Below are positions 8,756 to 17,267 of a stretch of DNA of 64,000 nucleotides, one piece after another; the first letter of the stretch is position 1; the number at the start of each line of letters is the position of its first letter. The position numbers were made by a program, and so were the translations under genes. The stretch covers positions 1 through 64,000 of the forward strand of contig JAURQH010000043.1 in the NCBI GenBank assembly GCA_030836185.1, written 5' to 3'. The notes beneath the pieces are model-generated. The model was given only the letters and a program-made list of their open reading frames with translations. It was not told the origin of the DNA and ran no database searches. This DNA comes from Planctomycetota bacterium. Its GTDB lineage: Bacteria > Planctomycetota > Planctomycetia > Planctomycetales > Planctomycetaceae.

Positions 8756-9712
8756 TTAAAAGTTTCCGACCACTTCTCCGTCTTGCATTTGACACAATTG
8801 ATACCAGGTTTGTTTATCAATATTGACGCTGATCGGTCGAACCGAACCATCTGCGAGGGCAAACTGGACAACTCCTTCGTGAGCACTATTGAACTGGCGA
8901 GCATACGAACCTCCCAATCCATCTGCGGCTGACATGGGCCCCGATGCCATCCAGGTTTGTTCGACATAGGGTTTCCCCACGATGTCACCCTTTGCGTACT
9001 CGCCAAACATCAGAACCTGACTTGTCCCGTCCGTAATCTCCGAGAATCGAGTTTTGGAGCGATTATAGAATATCCCTTTCCGAGATTCGTAACCGGGCAT
9101 ATCTGCCCAGAATCCGGTGACACCAACATAGTTTGTGAGTCCGAACAATTTGGAGGTCACCGTTCGCATTTCCATCCCGACACCGTAGGGGCCCAGATAA
9201 TAATTTGCCCTGGTGTTGTAACGTGGAGCGACATAGTGAGTGACAGAAGGACATAGAAATACCTCTAATTGAGCACGCCCTACTTGATTGGCAGTCGGGT
9301 TGGCATTCCACTGTGGCCCTCCCAGTCGTCCCAATTTGAGAAACTGATCCGGGATTCGATTGTAAAGCTCCGATTGCTCTAACATCGGCAGTAAGTACGC
9401 CAAGTGACCAATTCCCGAATGATCCCCACCCGTCGTTAACGTAAGAGACTTGTCCTGCGGGTTGGCTCCCAAGAAGCCGGGCGGAAAGCGATTGTGAAGA
9501 TCGTGAAAATTGTGAGCACTTAAAGCAATCTGTTTCAGATTGTTCTTACAAGCAGTGCGACGAGCCGCCTCTCGGGTTTGCTGCACGGCTGGCAGCAGTA
9601 ACGCAGTGAGAATTGCAATAATCGCGATGACCACCAATAGCTCGATCAGTGTAAATCCATCGCGAAGCCGATCGTCGGCTTGGGAAACAGAGGGGGATGT
9701 GTCACGTATCAT
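8756..9712 (-). CDS. DUF1559 pseudopilin-like protein
   Basis: A 318-residue member of the planctomycete DUF1559 family. The N-terminus carries a type IV pilin/pseudopilin prepilin signal ([20 protein letters not shown]), cleaved in the family between Gly and Phe, then [21 protein letters not shown] and a large C-terminal domain ending in the diagnostic [20 protein letters not shown]. The usual [16 protein letters not shown] motif is slightly altered ([17 protein letters not shown]). Start MIRDTS (9712) is the best fit to a short pre-signal; the ORF itself extends to 9895 without family similarity. The family is exported or surface-exposed by inference; function is unknown. Confidence 0.93.
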   Translation of the reverse strand: MIRDTSPSVSQADDRLRDGFTLIELLVVIAIIAILTALLLPAVQQTREAARRTACKNNLKQIALSAHNFHDLHNRFPPGFLGANPQDKSLTLTTGGDHSGIGHLAYLLPMLEQSELYNRIPDQFLKLGRLGGPQWNANPTANQVGRAQLEVFLCPSVTHYVAPRYNTRANYYLGPYGVGMEMRTVTSKLFGLTNYVGVTGFWADMPGYESRKGIFYNRSKTRFSEITDGTSQVLMFGEYAKGDIVGKPYVEQTWMASGPMSAADGLGGSYARQFNSAHEGVVQFALADGSVRPISVNIDKQTWYQLCQMQDGEVVGNF

Positions 9713-9919
9713 GATTGTATTTCTTGGGAATCGCTGCATGAGGGGGGAATGAGTGAGTCTGTAGCTTGAAGATAAAGACCGTACCCACCCGTTCTCACGG
9801 AGAAATTTCCATTTTTCTTCTGATTGAACCCAGAAGAGGGAAATTCCTCTCTCCCCGAACAAACTCAGACACTGAAATGCTGGCATCGCTGCCAACTCCT
9901 CCGTACAATAACTCGCATC

Positions 9920-10786
9920 ATGACAGGGACTTCCGAAAAACTAGACGAATCGGGAATCGGCATTGTCGGTGTCGGCCTGATTGGTGGGTCTATCGCGGCT
10001 GCTCTCAAAAAATCGGGCTACACCGGAAAAATCGTCGGCTTTGGCCGGAATGCAGAACGTCTCCGCAAAGCACAATCGCTCGGTCTGCTTACCGAATTCT
10101 CAACCGATCCAGATTCCGCCTCACTCCGTGATGTCTCGCTAATTGTGATCTGTACTCCCGTTGACCGTATTGTCGAAGATGTCCGTCAGTTTGCTGATTC
10201 GGCCACCCCGGGGACCATCATTACCGATGCGGGAAGCGTGAAGGCCTCCCTCTGTGATGAATTACAGAACCTGTCATCGAGTAAAGTCAGCTTCATCGGT
10301 TCGCATCCACTGGCGGGGTCCGAAAAGAACGGTTTTGAGCACGCGGATGCAGACCTGTTTCAGGATCGACTTTGTTTCATTACACCTCACAAAGAGACTC
10401 CCACGAATCAAGTCGCTCGCGTTGAAAACTTCTGGACCAAGCTCGGCATGAATCTCCACCAAGTCTCTCCTGACGAACACGATCGGCTGATGAGTGTGAC
10501 CAGTCACGCCCCTCATCTCATCGCATCCGCTCTCGCCATGCTGTTGGAAGACGACTTCAAACCATTTACGGGAACCGGATTTCAGGATACCACCCGAATC
10601 GCGTCGGGTAATCCCGCCTTATGGCGGGCGATTTTAATGCACAACCGAGAGCAATTATCGGCTTCTTTAGTCAAGTTCAGCGAGAATCTTCGGGAAATGT
10701 CAGACGCCATCGAACAGGGGAACGACCAAAAGTTAGAACAGTTGCTCGAACTCGCGAAAACCCACCGTGATTCCCTCGTCTCTTGA
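9920..10786 (+). CDS. tyrA: Prephenate dehydrogenase
   Basis: Oxidatively decarboxylates prephenate to 4-hydroxyphenylpyruvate in tyrosine synthesis. The 288-residue product begins with the NAD-binding [13 protein letters not shown], followed by [19 protein letters not shown] and [14 protein letters not shown], whose His and Ser/Gly contacts are typical of TyrA, and ends with [11 protein letters not shown] and [15 protein letters not shown] helices. There is no fused chorismate mutase or ACT domain. ATG at 9920 (MTGTSEK) is chosen because the ORF's first 32 residues (from 9824) read like upstream leader. It precedes purL by 181 bases with a repeat element between, so co-transcription is uncertain. 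Confidence 0.93.
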   Translation: MTGTSEKLDESGIGIVGVGLIGGSIAAALKKSGYTGKIVGFGRNAERLRKAQSLGLLTEFSTDPDSASLRDVSLIVICTPVDRIVEDVRQFADSATPGTIITDAGSVKASLCDELQNLSSSKVSFIGSHPLAGSEKNGFEHADADLFQDRLCFITPHKETPTNQVARVENFWTKLGMNLHQVSPDEHDRLMSVTSHAPHLIASALAMLLEDDFKPFTGTGFQDTTRIASGNPALWRAILMHNREQLSASLVKFSENLREMSDAIEQGNDQKLEQLLELAKTHRDSLVS

Positions 10787-10856
10787 CCGATCATTCGGTA
10801 CTTTGGGTGCAGCAGACCTCATAGAGTCCTCTCAAGGGCTGGTTGCAGTGACGCAA

Positions 10857-10923
10857 AATCAGCCGGAACGCGCTAGCGTCCGGTTTTTAACTTGAACCGT
10901 GGGCTAGCGCCCAGCGGCTGATT
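10857..10923. repeat. REP-like palindromic element, copy A
   Basis: A 67-base unit bounded by AATCAGCCG (10857-10865) and its exact reverse complement CGGCTGATT (10915-10923). Inside are two further motifs with shared cores, AACGCGCTAGCGTCCGG and GGGCTAGCGCCCAGCG, each partly self-complementary around CTAGCG. Both motifs occur again, with their order exchanged, at 30515-30667. It sits in the tyrA-purL gap and reads as a dispersed REP/MITE-type repeat. Confidence 0.7.
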
Positions 10924-10967
10924 CTGATCGCGGTGGCACACAATATTGATTCACAAGGAAGCACATC

Positions 10968-13874
10968 ATGCTGTGGGAAGTCGAGATTCGTCCAAAAGCT
11001 GGCCTCATCGATTATGAGGGACAACGCATCCTGGCAGAAAGTCGGGAACTCGGTTCGCAAACGATTGATTACGTCAAGACGGCAAAATCGTTTCTGATTG
11101 AAACCTCCTTACCGGAAGCCGATGTCCGACGCATTGCTGGCTCCTTGTTAGTCGATGTCGTCGTCGAAGATTGCGATCTCCGCACGCTCCCTTCCCCACA
11201 AGCCACAGCAAACGGCCATCGCCTTCTAAATGTCTTGTTGAAGCCCGGCGTCACCGATAACGTCGCTCGCTCGGCTCGAAACGCAATGACTGAACTGGGC
11301 GTCACCACCGAGGCCGTCTCGACATGTCGCAAATACTGGATTAACTCCTCTGCCGACGAAGCCGACATCAAGCGAATCAGCACCAAGCTGTTGGCCAACG
11401 ACGCCATTGAACATGTACTCGAAGGACCATTACAACTCGAATCGATCACGCTTGGTTCTCCCTATCAGTTTGAACTGACTCACATTGCCATCCGCGAGAT
11501 GGATGACGCCGCGTTAGAAGTTCTCTCCAAAGAAGGTCAGCTCTATCTCAGTTTGACCGAGATGCAGACCATCCGCGATTACTTCATATCGCTTGACCGT
11601 GACCCGACCGATGTCGAACTCGAAACGGTCGCTCAAACCTGGAGCGAACATTGCTCTCACAAAACACTCGCCGGTCGTATTCACTACAAAGATGAGTCGC
11701 GCGATATTCAGTTCGACAATATGCTCAAAGAAACCGTCTTTGCCGCCACGATGAAAATTCGTGAAACGCTCGGCGACGACGATTGGTGTGTCAGTGTCTT
11801 CAGTGATAATGCCGGCATCATCACCTTCAGCGAGACGGAAGATGTCTGCATCAAAGTGGAGACTCATAATCATCCCTCAGCTCTCGAACCTTACGGCGGC
11901 GCGAACACTGGTCTGGGTGGTGTGATCCGCGATCCTTTGGGAACAGGCCTCGGAGCGCGTCCCGTCTGCAATACCGATGTCTTCTGTTTCGCGCGTCCCG
12001 ATTACCCTGATGCCAAGTTGCCTCCTGGTGTCTTGCACCCACGGACCGTTCTGAAAGGTGTCGTCTCGGGAGTCCGTGATTACGGCAATCGAATGGGGAT
12101 CCCCACAGTCAATGGTGCGGTCTACTTCGACGACCGTTATCTCGGTAATCCGCTTGTCTACTGCGGCAATATTGCCATGATTCCCGTGGGCAAAAGTCAT
12201 GGGAAAGTCGAACCGGGACATCTCATTGTCGCGGTTGGTGGACGCACTGGACGAGACGGCATCCACGGCGCCACGTTCTCCTCTGCAGAACTGACCGAAG
12301 AATCTGAATCACTCTCCGGTGGCGCGGTCCAGATCGGCAACGCAATCACCGAAAAGATGGTGGCCGATGTGATCCTGCAGACCCGCGATGAAGAGCTTTA
12401 CTCAGCCATCACCGACTGCGGTGCGGGCGGGTTCTCGTCAGCCGTTGGCGAAATGGGAGAGAAGACAGGCGCCGAAGTCTGGCTCGAAAAAGCTCCTCTC
12501 AAATATGCCGGCCTCTCCTACACAGAAATCTGGATCAGCGAAGCGCAAGAACGCATGGTGCTCGCGGTTCCCGAAGAGAACTGGGAACGCTTCCACGAAA
12601 TCTGTTCTGCCGAAGGGGTCGAAGCCACCGTCCTCGGCAAATTCACTGACACTGAGCGACTGGTCCTTAAATACGAGGGAACAGAAGTGGCCGATGTGAC
12701 CATGGCCTTCCTCCATGATGGTCGTCCTCCCGTCATTCGCGAAGCGGTTTACTCGCCTCCTGAAACAGTTGCTCTTAACCTCCCAGGAAAAGCTCGTTTC
12801 GATGACGACCTCAAAGCGATCCTCGGCTCACTCAACGTCGCCAGCAAAGAATGGATTATTCGGCAGTACGATCACGAAGTGCAAGCGGGCTCTGTCGTTA
12901 AACCGCTCGTCGGTATCAAAAGCGATGGGCCGTCCGATGCAGCCGTTGTACGCCCCGACCTCACCATCAATCGTGGGCTCGTTATCTCCTGTGGCATGAA
13001 TCCCTGCCTTGGTGATTACGATCCGTACTGGATGGCCGCCTCGGCGATTGACGAAGCGATGCGTAACTGTGTGGCCGTTGGAGCCGATCCAAACAAAATT
13101 GCCATCCTCGATAACTTCTGCTGGGGGAACACTGAACGTCCCGAAACTCTCGGTTCGCTCGTGCGGGCGTCGCTTGCCTGTCACGACATGGCCATCGCTT
13201 ACGGCACTCCGTTCGTCTCTGGTAAAGACAGCCTGAACAACGAGTTCTCCTACTTCGACGACAATGGTGAGAAAACCACGGTTGCGATTCCGTCTTCGCT
13301 GCTGATCACGGCACTCGGACAAATTGCCGACATCGAACAAGCCGTTACGATGGATTTGAAGGAAGCTGGCAACCTGTTGTATTTGGTCGGTGACACCAAA
13401 GACGAACTCGGTGGCAGCCATTATTCCCTGGTCAATGATCTGTGCGGAGGCGAAGTCCCCCAAGTCGATGTCGATGCGGCCATGACTGTCTTCCGTAGTA
13501 TTCACACCGCGATCACTTCTGGCTTCGTTCGCAGTTGTCATGATTTGAACGAAGGAGGACTTGCCGTCTCGGCTGCCGAGATGGCTTTTGCGGGAGGCTT
13601 GGGAGCGGACATCGACCTGTCGCAACTCGCCGAACAAACGGGCATCAACAAGAGCGACATTCTCCTCTTCTCAGAAAGTAATAGCCGTTTTCTGGTCGAA
13701 GTGGCTCCAGAATTTCACGCAGAGTTTGAAGCGGCCATGCAAATGGTCCCGTTCGTAAATCTCGGGAGCGTGACCGACGATGCAACACTCAAGGTCGTGT
13801 CTGGCGACGACACTCTGATCGAATCGAACAGTGAAGAACTACGAGAGGCTTGGAAAAGTCCGTTGCAGTTTTGA
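10968..13874 (+). CDS. purL: Phosphoribosylformylglycinamidine synthase, PurS-like segments fused to PurL
   Basis: Makes FGAM from FGAR, ATP and an ammonia donor in purine synthesis. The product is 968 residues: longer than stand-alone small PurL (about 740) and shorter than the PurL-PurQ fusion (about 1300). Residues 1-160 look like two consecutive PurS-like units ([17 protein letters not shown]... and [20 protein letters not shown]...), then the PurL core: [54 protein letters not shown], and the second half with [12 protein letters not shown] and [12 protein letters not shown]. No C-terminal glutaminase with a Cys-His-Glu triad is present, so a separate PurQ is needed. Translation begins [10 protein letters not shown], with AAGGA-like sequence about 9 bases upstream. 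Confidence 0.93.
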   Translation: MLWEVEIRPKAGLIDYEGQRILAESRELGSQTIDYVKTAKSFLIETSLPEADVRRIAGSLLVDVVVEDCDLRTLPSPQATANGHRLLNVLLKPGVTDNVARSARNAMTELGVTTEAVSTCRKYWINSSADEADIKRISTKLLANDAIEHVLEGPLQLESITLGSPYQFELTHIAIREMDDAALEVLSKEGQLYLSLTEMQTIRDYFISLDRDPTDVELETVAQTWSEHCSHKTLAGRIHYKDESRDIQFDNMLKETVFAATMKIRETLGDDDWCVSVFSDNAGIITFSETEDVCIKVETHNHPSALEPYGGANTGLGGVIRDPLGTGLGARPVCNTDVFCFARPDYPDAKLPPGVLHPRTVLKGVVSGVRDYGNRMGIPTVNGAVYFDDRYLGNPLVYCGNIAMIPVGKSHGKVEPGHLIVAVGGRTGRDGIHGATFSSAELTEESESLSGGAVQIGNAITEKMVADVILQTRDEELYSAITDCGAGGFSSAVGEMGEKTGAEVWLEKAPLKYAGLSYTEIWISEAQERMVLAVPEENWERFHEICSAEGVEATVLGKFTDTERLVLKYEGTEVADVTMAFLHDGRPPVIREAVYSPPETVALNLPGKARFDDDLKAILGSLNVASKEWIIRQYDHEVQAGSVVKPLVGIKSDGPSDAAVVRPDLTINRGLVISCGMNPCLGDYDPYWMAASAIDEAMRNCVAVGADPNKIAILDNFCWGNTERPETLGSLVRASLACHDMAIAYGTPFVSGKDSLNNEFSYFDDNGEKTTVAIPSSLLITALGQIADIEQAVTMDLKEAGNLLYLVGDTKDELGGSHYSLVNDLCGGEVPQVDVDAAMTVFRSIHTAITSGFVRSCHDLNEGGLAVSAAEMAFAGGLGADIDLSQLAEQTGINKSDILLFSESNSRFLVEVAPEFHAEFEAAMQMVPFVNLGSVTDDATLKVVSGDDTLIESNSEELREAWKSPLQF

Positions 13875-13990
13875 AGGACTCTGTGTTCGGCAACTCACTT
13901 TAATAGTCTGTTGATATCAATCCTCCATTCCCGAACACTCAACCGCCTTTTCAAGATTTGAAGATTCGATGATTTGGGGGGGTGCCATTT

Positions 13991-14047
13991 CCGAATCTTG
14001 AAATCAAATCTTCCCAAATCTTGATTCCGAATCTTCCCGAATCTTGA
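13991..14047. repeat. About 2.5 tandem 23-bp units
   Basis: Units start at 13991, 14014 and 14037, each opening CC(G/A)AATCTTGA. The first two full units match at 18 of 23 positions and each contains a second AATCTTC half-site about 12-14 bases after the first. The segment at about 13951-13978 is an imperfect inverted match, so the block could fold back on itself. Confidence 0.6.
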
Positions 14048-14291
14048 GCAAGTTCTTGGCCTCGTTCGGTTTGTGTCAAAACGTGTGGGGAGTGAAAAAG
14101 TACCCCAATGTCGGTGCGCATTTTCCACGCCACGCGAAATCGTCTCCTTTCTCACGTTGCAGCGGTCGTCATTGGTAAACACGTTATCGGTTTCAAATGA
14201 CGTTCAAATTGCCAAAGATCAATTCGCCCTCAGGCGAACTCTGAACCGTATCTCTGGTACGAAGAGTTTGGCAAGACCAATCAAGAGTGAT

Positions 14292-14319
14292 CATAGCCCG
14301 AACTGCGCAAGCAGTCGGG
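14292..14319 (-). repeat. 28-bp dispersed repeat, copy 1
   Basis: Read on the minus strand this is CCCGACTGCTTGCGCAG followed by TTCGGGCTATG. A second copy on the plus strand at 31470-31497 differs at only one base. Each copy contains an inner inverted repeat CCCGA...TCGGG. Confidence 0.7.
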
Positions 14320-14503
14320 ACAGGTGCGAATCATATTCGGCTGGCCATCGCAATCACGCAGACAGACTACGAAATAGAACACGGATGAAACGGAGAAAAC
14401 GGATTGTCACGGATCAAAGATTTATTGACGCAAATTCGCCAAGATGCGAAGCAACGCAAAGAGGTTGTAGCTGCGTTCGCAAGAACGCAGAGAAATTCAC
14501 GGC

Positions 14504-14573
14504 GTTGGGTGGCTGCGGCTCTCACAGTCTGTCAATTGAGAAATGACGCTTGATTGAGCCCCAGCCACCCGAC
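14504..14573. repeat. Inverted repeat of 18-bp arms
   Basis: The left arm 14504-14521 (GTTGGGTGGCTGCGGCTC) and the right arm 14556-14573 are reverse complements at 16 of 18 positions, separated by 34 bases. The GTTGGGTGGC word also opens the palindrome near 15199. The arrangement fits a small non-autonomous mobile repeat. Confidence 0.6.
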
Positions 14574-14884
14574 ACGTTTCTCACTCCAAGAAAAAGAAGT
14601 CGGTTGGCACTGGTGGCTTGTCACAAGTGAGAGAAGTTGACTCACGCAGCGGCGCGGAGACGCAGAGGAATAAGAGAAGTGGCGTTGGTCAAGTTCCGGC
14701 ATGACTCCCTCTTGAAAACTCAGCGACAAGACACAACTAGCATTTTGAACCACGAACGACACGAATCAAGCGAATGAAAACAGGGTGGCGGGGCGCTCCG
14801 TGAAACGGAAGCCCCCGGAGATAGACCGTAGATGATTTCACCGCAGAGTTCGCAGAGAACGCGGAGAATTATTCAGAGCCGTAG

Positions 14885-14920
14885 GTCGGATTAGCCGAGC
14901 GAAGCGAGCCGTAATCCGAC
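14885..14920 (+). repeat. Hairpin repeat, copy 1 (9-bp stem)
   Basis: GTCGGATTA (14885-14893) pairs perfectly with TAATCCGAC (14912-14920) around an 18-base centre containing GAGCGAAGCGAG. A second copy in the opposite direction at 37610-37645 matches at 30 of 36 positions. This type of GTCGGATTA...TAATCCGAC unit is widespread in bacterial intergenic DNA. Confidence 0.7.
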
Positions 14921-15206
14921 ATTTCGAATGGACATGAAGCTTTCAACTCACGGGTGCTTCTGCTGCGCAGAGCGCCCGCCACCCATTGTACTCCAATAGA
15001 TCTGTTGATAAATAGACTCACGCAGAGGCGCAGCGGCGCGGAGAAAGAGAAGCAAGATGTTCGCTGATCAAAACTCTGCCTCAAAATCATGCAGAGACAG
15101 GAGAAATACTTTTTGTGCCTTTTGGTGTTTTTTGTGGCCATCAAATGAAAGAACCGCGGATCACGCGGATGTCACGGATAAACAGAGAGACTTACCACGT
15201 TGGGTG

Positions 15207-15228
15207 GCACGTCCTGAACAGGACGTGC
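15207..15228. repeat. Perfect 10-bp palindrome with AA loop
   Basis: GCACGTCCTG (15207-15216) and CAGGACGTGC (15219-15228) are exact reverse complements across an AA dinucleotide. No T-run follows on either strand. Confidence 0.65.
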
Positions 15229-15353
15229 TTCGTCGCAGCAAGATGAATCATCCTGCGGGTTGAATTTGGGAAGATTCGTGACTGACTTCATTCGACGGTC
15301 ATCAAGAGTCATTTTGTGATTTCATTACCCAGCCAAATGTTTCGCTGAGTTTC

Positions 15354-16109
15354 TTAGATGATGTTTCGAGGTTTGAATTTGGAATCGCCCGTCTCCATTA
15401 AATATCGTAATCCCTGTTTGAACGAAGCGCGGGCATCCAGATGTAGATGTTTTGCCCAAGTTGGTTTCGCTTCGTTTCGCAACCAGGCGGCGTGTGCCAA
15501 AGCATATCCAAACATCGGTTGCGTCATATATTCAGGTTTGGGGACTTTACTGCTTGGCCAATACGTGAAATCGCTCTCCCACGCTCGGGGAACATTGGCC
15601 AAAAAGATTCCCAGTCCATGAAAAACGACCGTCAGATCTGTGAGGAGTTCATTATCGAAAATCTCATCCGGGATACGCCGTTCACCGAGAAGACGCAAAT
15701 GGGCCAGTTCGTGTGCCATGGTGCCGACTAATGTCATGGGGTCATCCAACTGGGATGTCTCCAGATGAATGGTCGTTTTGTGTGATTGTTCATCATAGAG
15801 GCCTGCGTTTTGAGGAAGTACTTGTCCTCGGTCATTGATCAACCACAATTCATTATTATTGGTGAAGAATTGGAGTTCGACACGATCCATGTCGGCATCC
15901 ATGTATCGACAGACTCGGTCGAGTAGGCTTTTCGCGGCTGCCTCGGAGCCATCATAGTTGTCAGGGAAATATTCCTGGAGAGGCAGGATGATCGAGCGGC
16001 GTGTGAACACATCGAGGCCGAACTCATCGGCCAACCATGCCAAACGAGTTTCGATCCAGTTTTTGGCACGAGGATCGACAGGACAGGTAGGGCGAAACCA
16101 TCCAAACAT
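15354..16109 (-). CDS. HExxH putative zinc metallopeptidase, unknown family
   Basis: A 251-residue protein with HELAH at residues 133-137 inside GTMAHELAHLRLLGE, the zincin motif in which two His bind zinc and Glu is catalytic. About 17 residues later ELLTDLTVVFHGLG offers Glu154 or Asp158 as a third ligand, which would fit a gluzincin-like arrangement. No signal peptide or membrane helix is seen, so it is probably cytosolic. Start MFGWFRP (16109) is chosen because GAGGA lies 7 bases upstream; the ORF could begin 10 residues earlier at 16139. I recognise the type as a planctomycete hypothetical but cannot name a substrate. Its stop abuts the repeat island. Confidence 0.75.
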   Translation of the reverse strand: MFGWFRPTCPVDPRAKNWIETRLAWLADEFGLDVFTRRSIILPLQEYFPDNYDGSEAAAKSLLDRVCRYMDADMDRVELQFFTNNNELWLINDRGQVLPQNAGLYDEQSHKTTIHLETSQLDDPMTLVGTMAHELAHLRLLGERRIPDEIFDNELLTDLTVVFHGLGIFLANVPRAWESDFTYWPSSKVPKPEYMTQPMFGYALAHAAWLRNEAKPTWAKHLHLDARASFKQGLRYLMETGDSKFKPRNII

Positions 16110-16415
16110 CAGCGAGTCCTCGGTGTTATTGTTTTTCATCTTATCACGAAGTGAGTGTCTGTTTCAGGCTCACTCGTCGATTCACGGCACTGGCAAAATG
16201 TGATTGGAACCCGGTGTTCATTACTGCATTCATCCACGCGATCTCATCATCGTCCCAGCAGAATGCCATCGTCAAGAACTTTATACATCTATCTGAATGC
16301 AGACGGAGTAAGCTAATGATACGGTTTGATCACTTGTCTCAAGATTTCCTGGGTGTTTGTGATGCGGCTCAATTCTTGAGTTGGAACGCCGTGGGATTCT
16401 CGGTACAACGGCAGC
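16110..16415. other. Divergent intergenic region
   Basis: About 300 bases between the metallopeptidase (minus) and the amino-acid-kinase-fold gene (plus). I see no gene, RNA or clear repeat in it; promoters for both neighbours must lie here but none is distinct enough to call. Confidence 0.45.
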
Positions 16416-17012
16416 ATGTCACTTGTTGTCTACAAACTGGGAGGTTCTTTGCTCGATCTGCCCGATCTGGGGCAGCGTTTGATGCGCTTGTGGAGTGAGC
16501 GGCCCGAGGAAGAACGCCGGCTGTTAATTGTCGGCGGCGGGAAGTTTGCCGATGTGGTTCGTGAGTGGGATGCCCGTTTCGGGCTGGGGGATGAAGATGC
16601 TCACGAATTGGCGGTCATGTCGCTCGGCCTCTCGGAGTCGCTGATTGATCGGATGATTCCCCGGCTCGTCAATGTGACTGATTTTCAGGAAGCGTTAGGG
16701 CTTGATGAAGGTGAGACCGGGTTGGTCTCGGTGGCCGATCTGCTCGATGATGGCGAGCAACGGGGGGCGTTGGTGCCGAGAAGTTGGGAGTTCACGACGG
16801 ATGCGATTTCTGCCTGGGTGGCCAGTATTGTCAAAGCGGATGAGCTGATTTTGCTGAAATCGACCGATTGTGGGGAGGAACCGACGATCAAAGGGTTGCA
16901 GGCGGAGGGGAAGCTGGATGGGGAGTTCTGGAATTGTCGGCAGCGTGATTTTCGGATCGATTGGATCAACTTGCGAGACGAAAAAATGACAGCGGTTCGA
17001 CTCCGGGGCTGA
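16416..17012 (+). CDS. Amino-acid-kinase-fold protein
   Basis: A 198-residue protein of the aspartate/glutamate/uridylate kinase superfamily. The phosphate-binding loop is in VVYKLGGSLLD, a second glycine-rich loop in LLIVGGGKFADVVREWD, and the nucleotide-binding TTDAISAWVA and LILLKSTDC segments follow in the proper order. At under 200 residues it is shorter than UMP kinase (about 240) or acetylglutamate kinase (about 300). Short AAK proteins of this sort occur in planctomycetes and methylotrophs near tetrahydromethanopterin-dependent C1 genes, but no such neighbour is present here, so the substrate is unassigned. The ATG follows a weak site; the gene stands alone before the sucA operon. Confidence 0.75.
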   Translation: MSLVVYKLGGSLLDLPDLGQRLMRLWSERPEEERRLLIVGGGKFADVVREWDARFGLGDEDAHELAVMSLGLSESLIDRMIPRLVNVTDFQEALGLDEGETGLVSVADLLDDGEQRGALVPRSWEFTTDAISAWVASIVKADELILLKSTDCGEEPTIKGLQAEGKLDGEFWNCRQRDFRIDWINLRDEKMTAVRLRG

Positions 17013-17147
17013 TCTTGTACTCTGAAGGTCCGGGAACGAACATTTTTGGGAAAAAATCTTGTCGGAAGTGGCTTGGCGTCCTTATCACTCCCAGCCTGAG
17101 TGACTACGATAAAGGCGTTACGAAGAGTCACCTCGGATTGAGAGAAG

Positions 17148-17202
17148 CTGGAGGTTAGCGCCCGGCCTCCAGATATCGATACGGAGACCGGTGATGGTCT
17201 CC
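17148..17202. repeat. Two adjacent small hairpins upstream of sucA
   Basis: CTGGAGG (17148-17154) pairs with CCTCCAG (17166-17172), and GGAGACC (17183-17189) pairs with GGTCTCC (17196-17202). The first loop contains TAGCGCCCGG, resembling the core of the REP-like elements at 10857 and 30515. They lie 66 bases ahead of the sucA start and could be a repeat remnant or a leader structure. Confidence 0.5.
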
Positions 17203-17267
17203 AAAACTCGCTCCTGTTCAGGCGATCAAATTCCCAATCTCCTGCCTGTAAAATATGCCAAACTGCA

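Larger units (their letters stand above)
13875..15353. repeat. Gene-free island of degenerate short repeats
   Basis: About 1.5 kb between purL and the metallopeptidase gene with no credible coding region. It is a patchwork of repeated phrases: ACGGATGAAACGG / CACGGATCAAAG (about 14380-14420), CGCAGCGGCGCGGAGACGC (14646 on), CGCAGAGTTCGCAGAGAACG (14841 on), CGCAGAGGCGCAGCGGCGC (15018 on), CCGCGGATCACGCGGATG (15156 on) and, on the minus strand, ATGGCCACAAAAAACACC (near 15140). Tandem and inverted repeats inside it are listed separately. Open frames here (for example 14073-14546) have no codon-usage or family support. Such phrases recur between genes of planctomycetes and some other phyla; origin and role are unclear. 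Confidence 0.75.

Noticed and set aside
12828-13637. Minus-strand 269-codon open frame
   Set aside because: Lies wholly inside purL on the opposite strand; it reflects purL codon bias and has no ribosome site or family match.
13991-14047. Possible CRISPR array
   Set aside because: Only about 2.5 imperfect units lying head to tail without spacers, and no cas gene in the window.
14073-14546. 157-codon plus-strand open frame in the repeat island
   Set aside because: Runs through several repeat phrases, has erratic composition with many Arg/Ser/Cys, and no family pattern or ribosome site.
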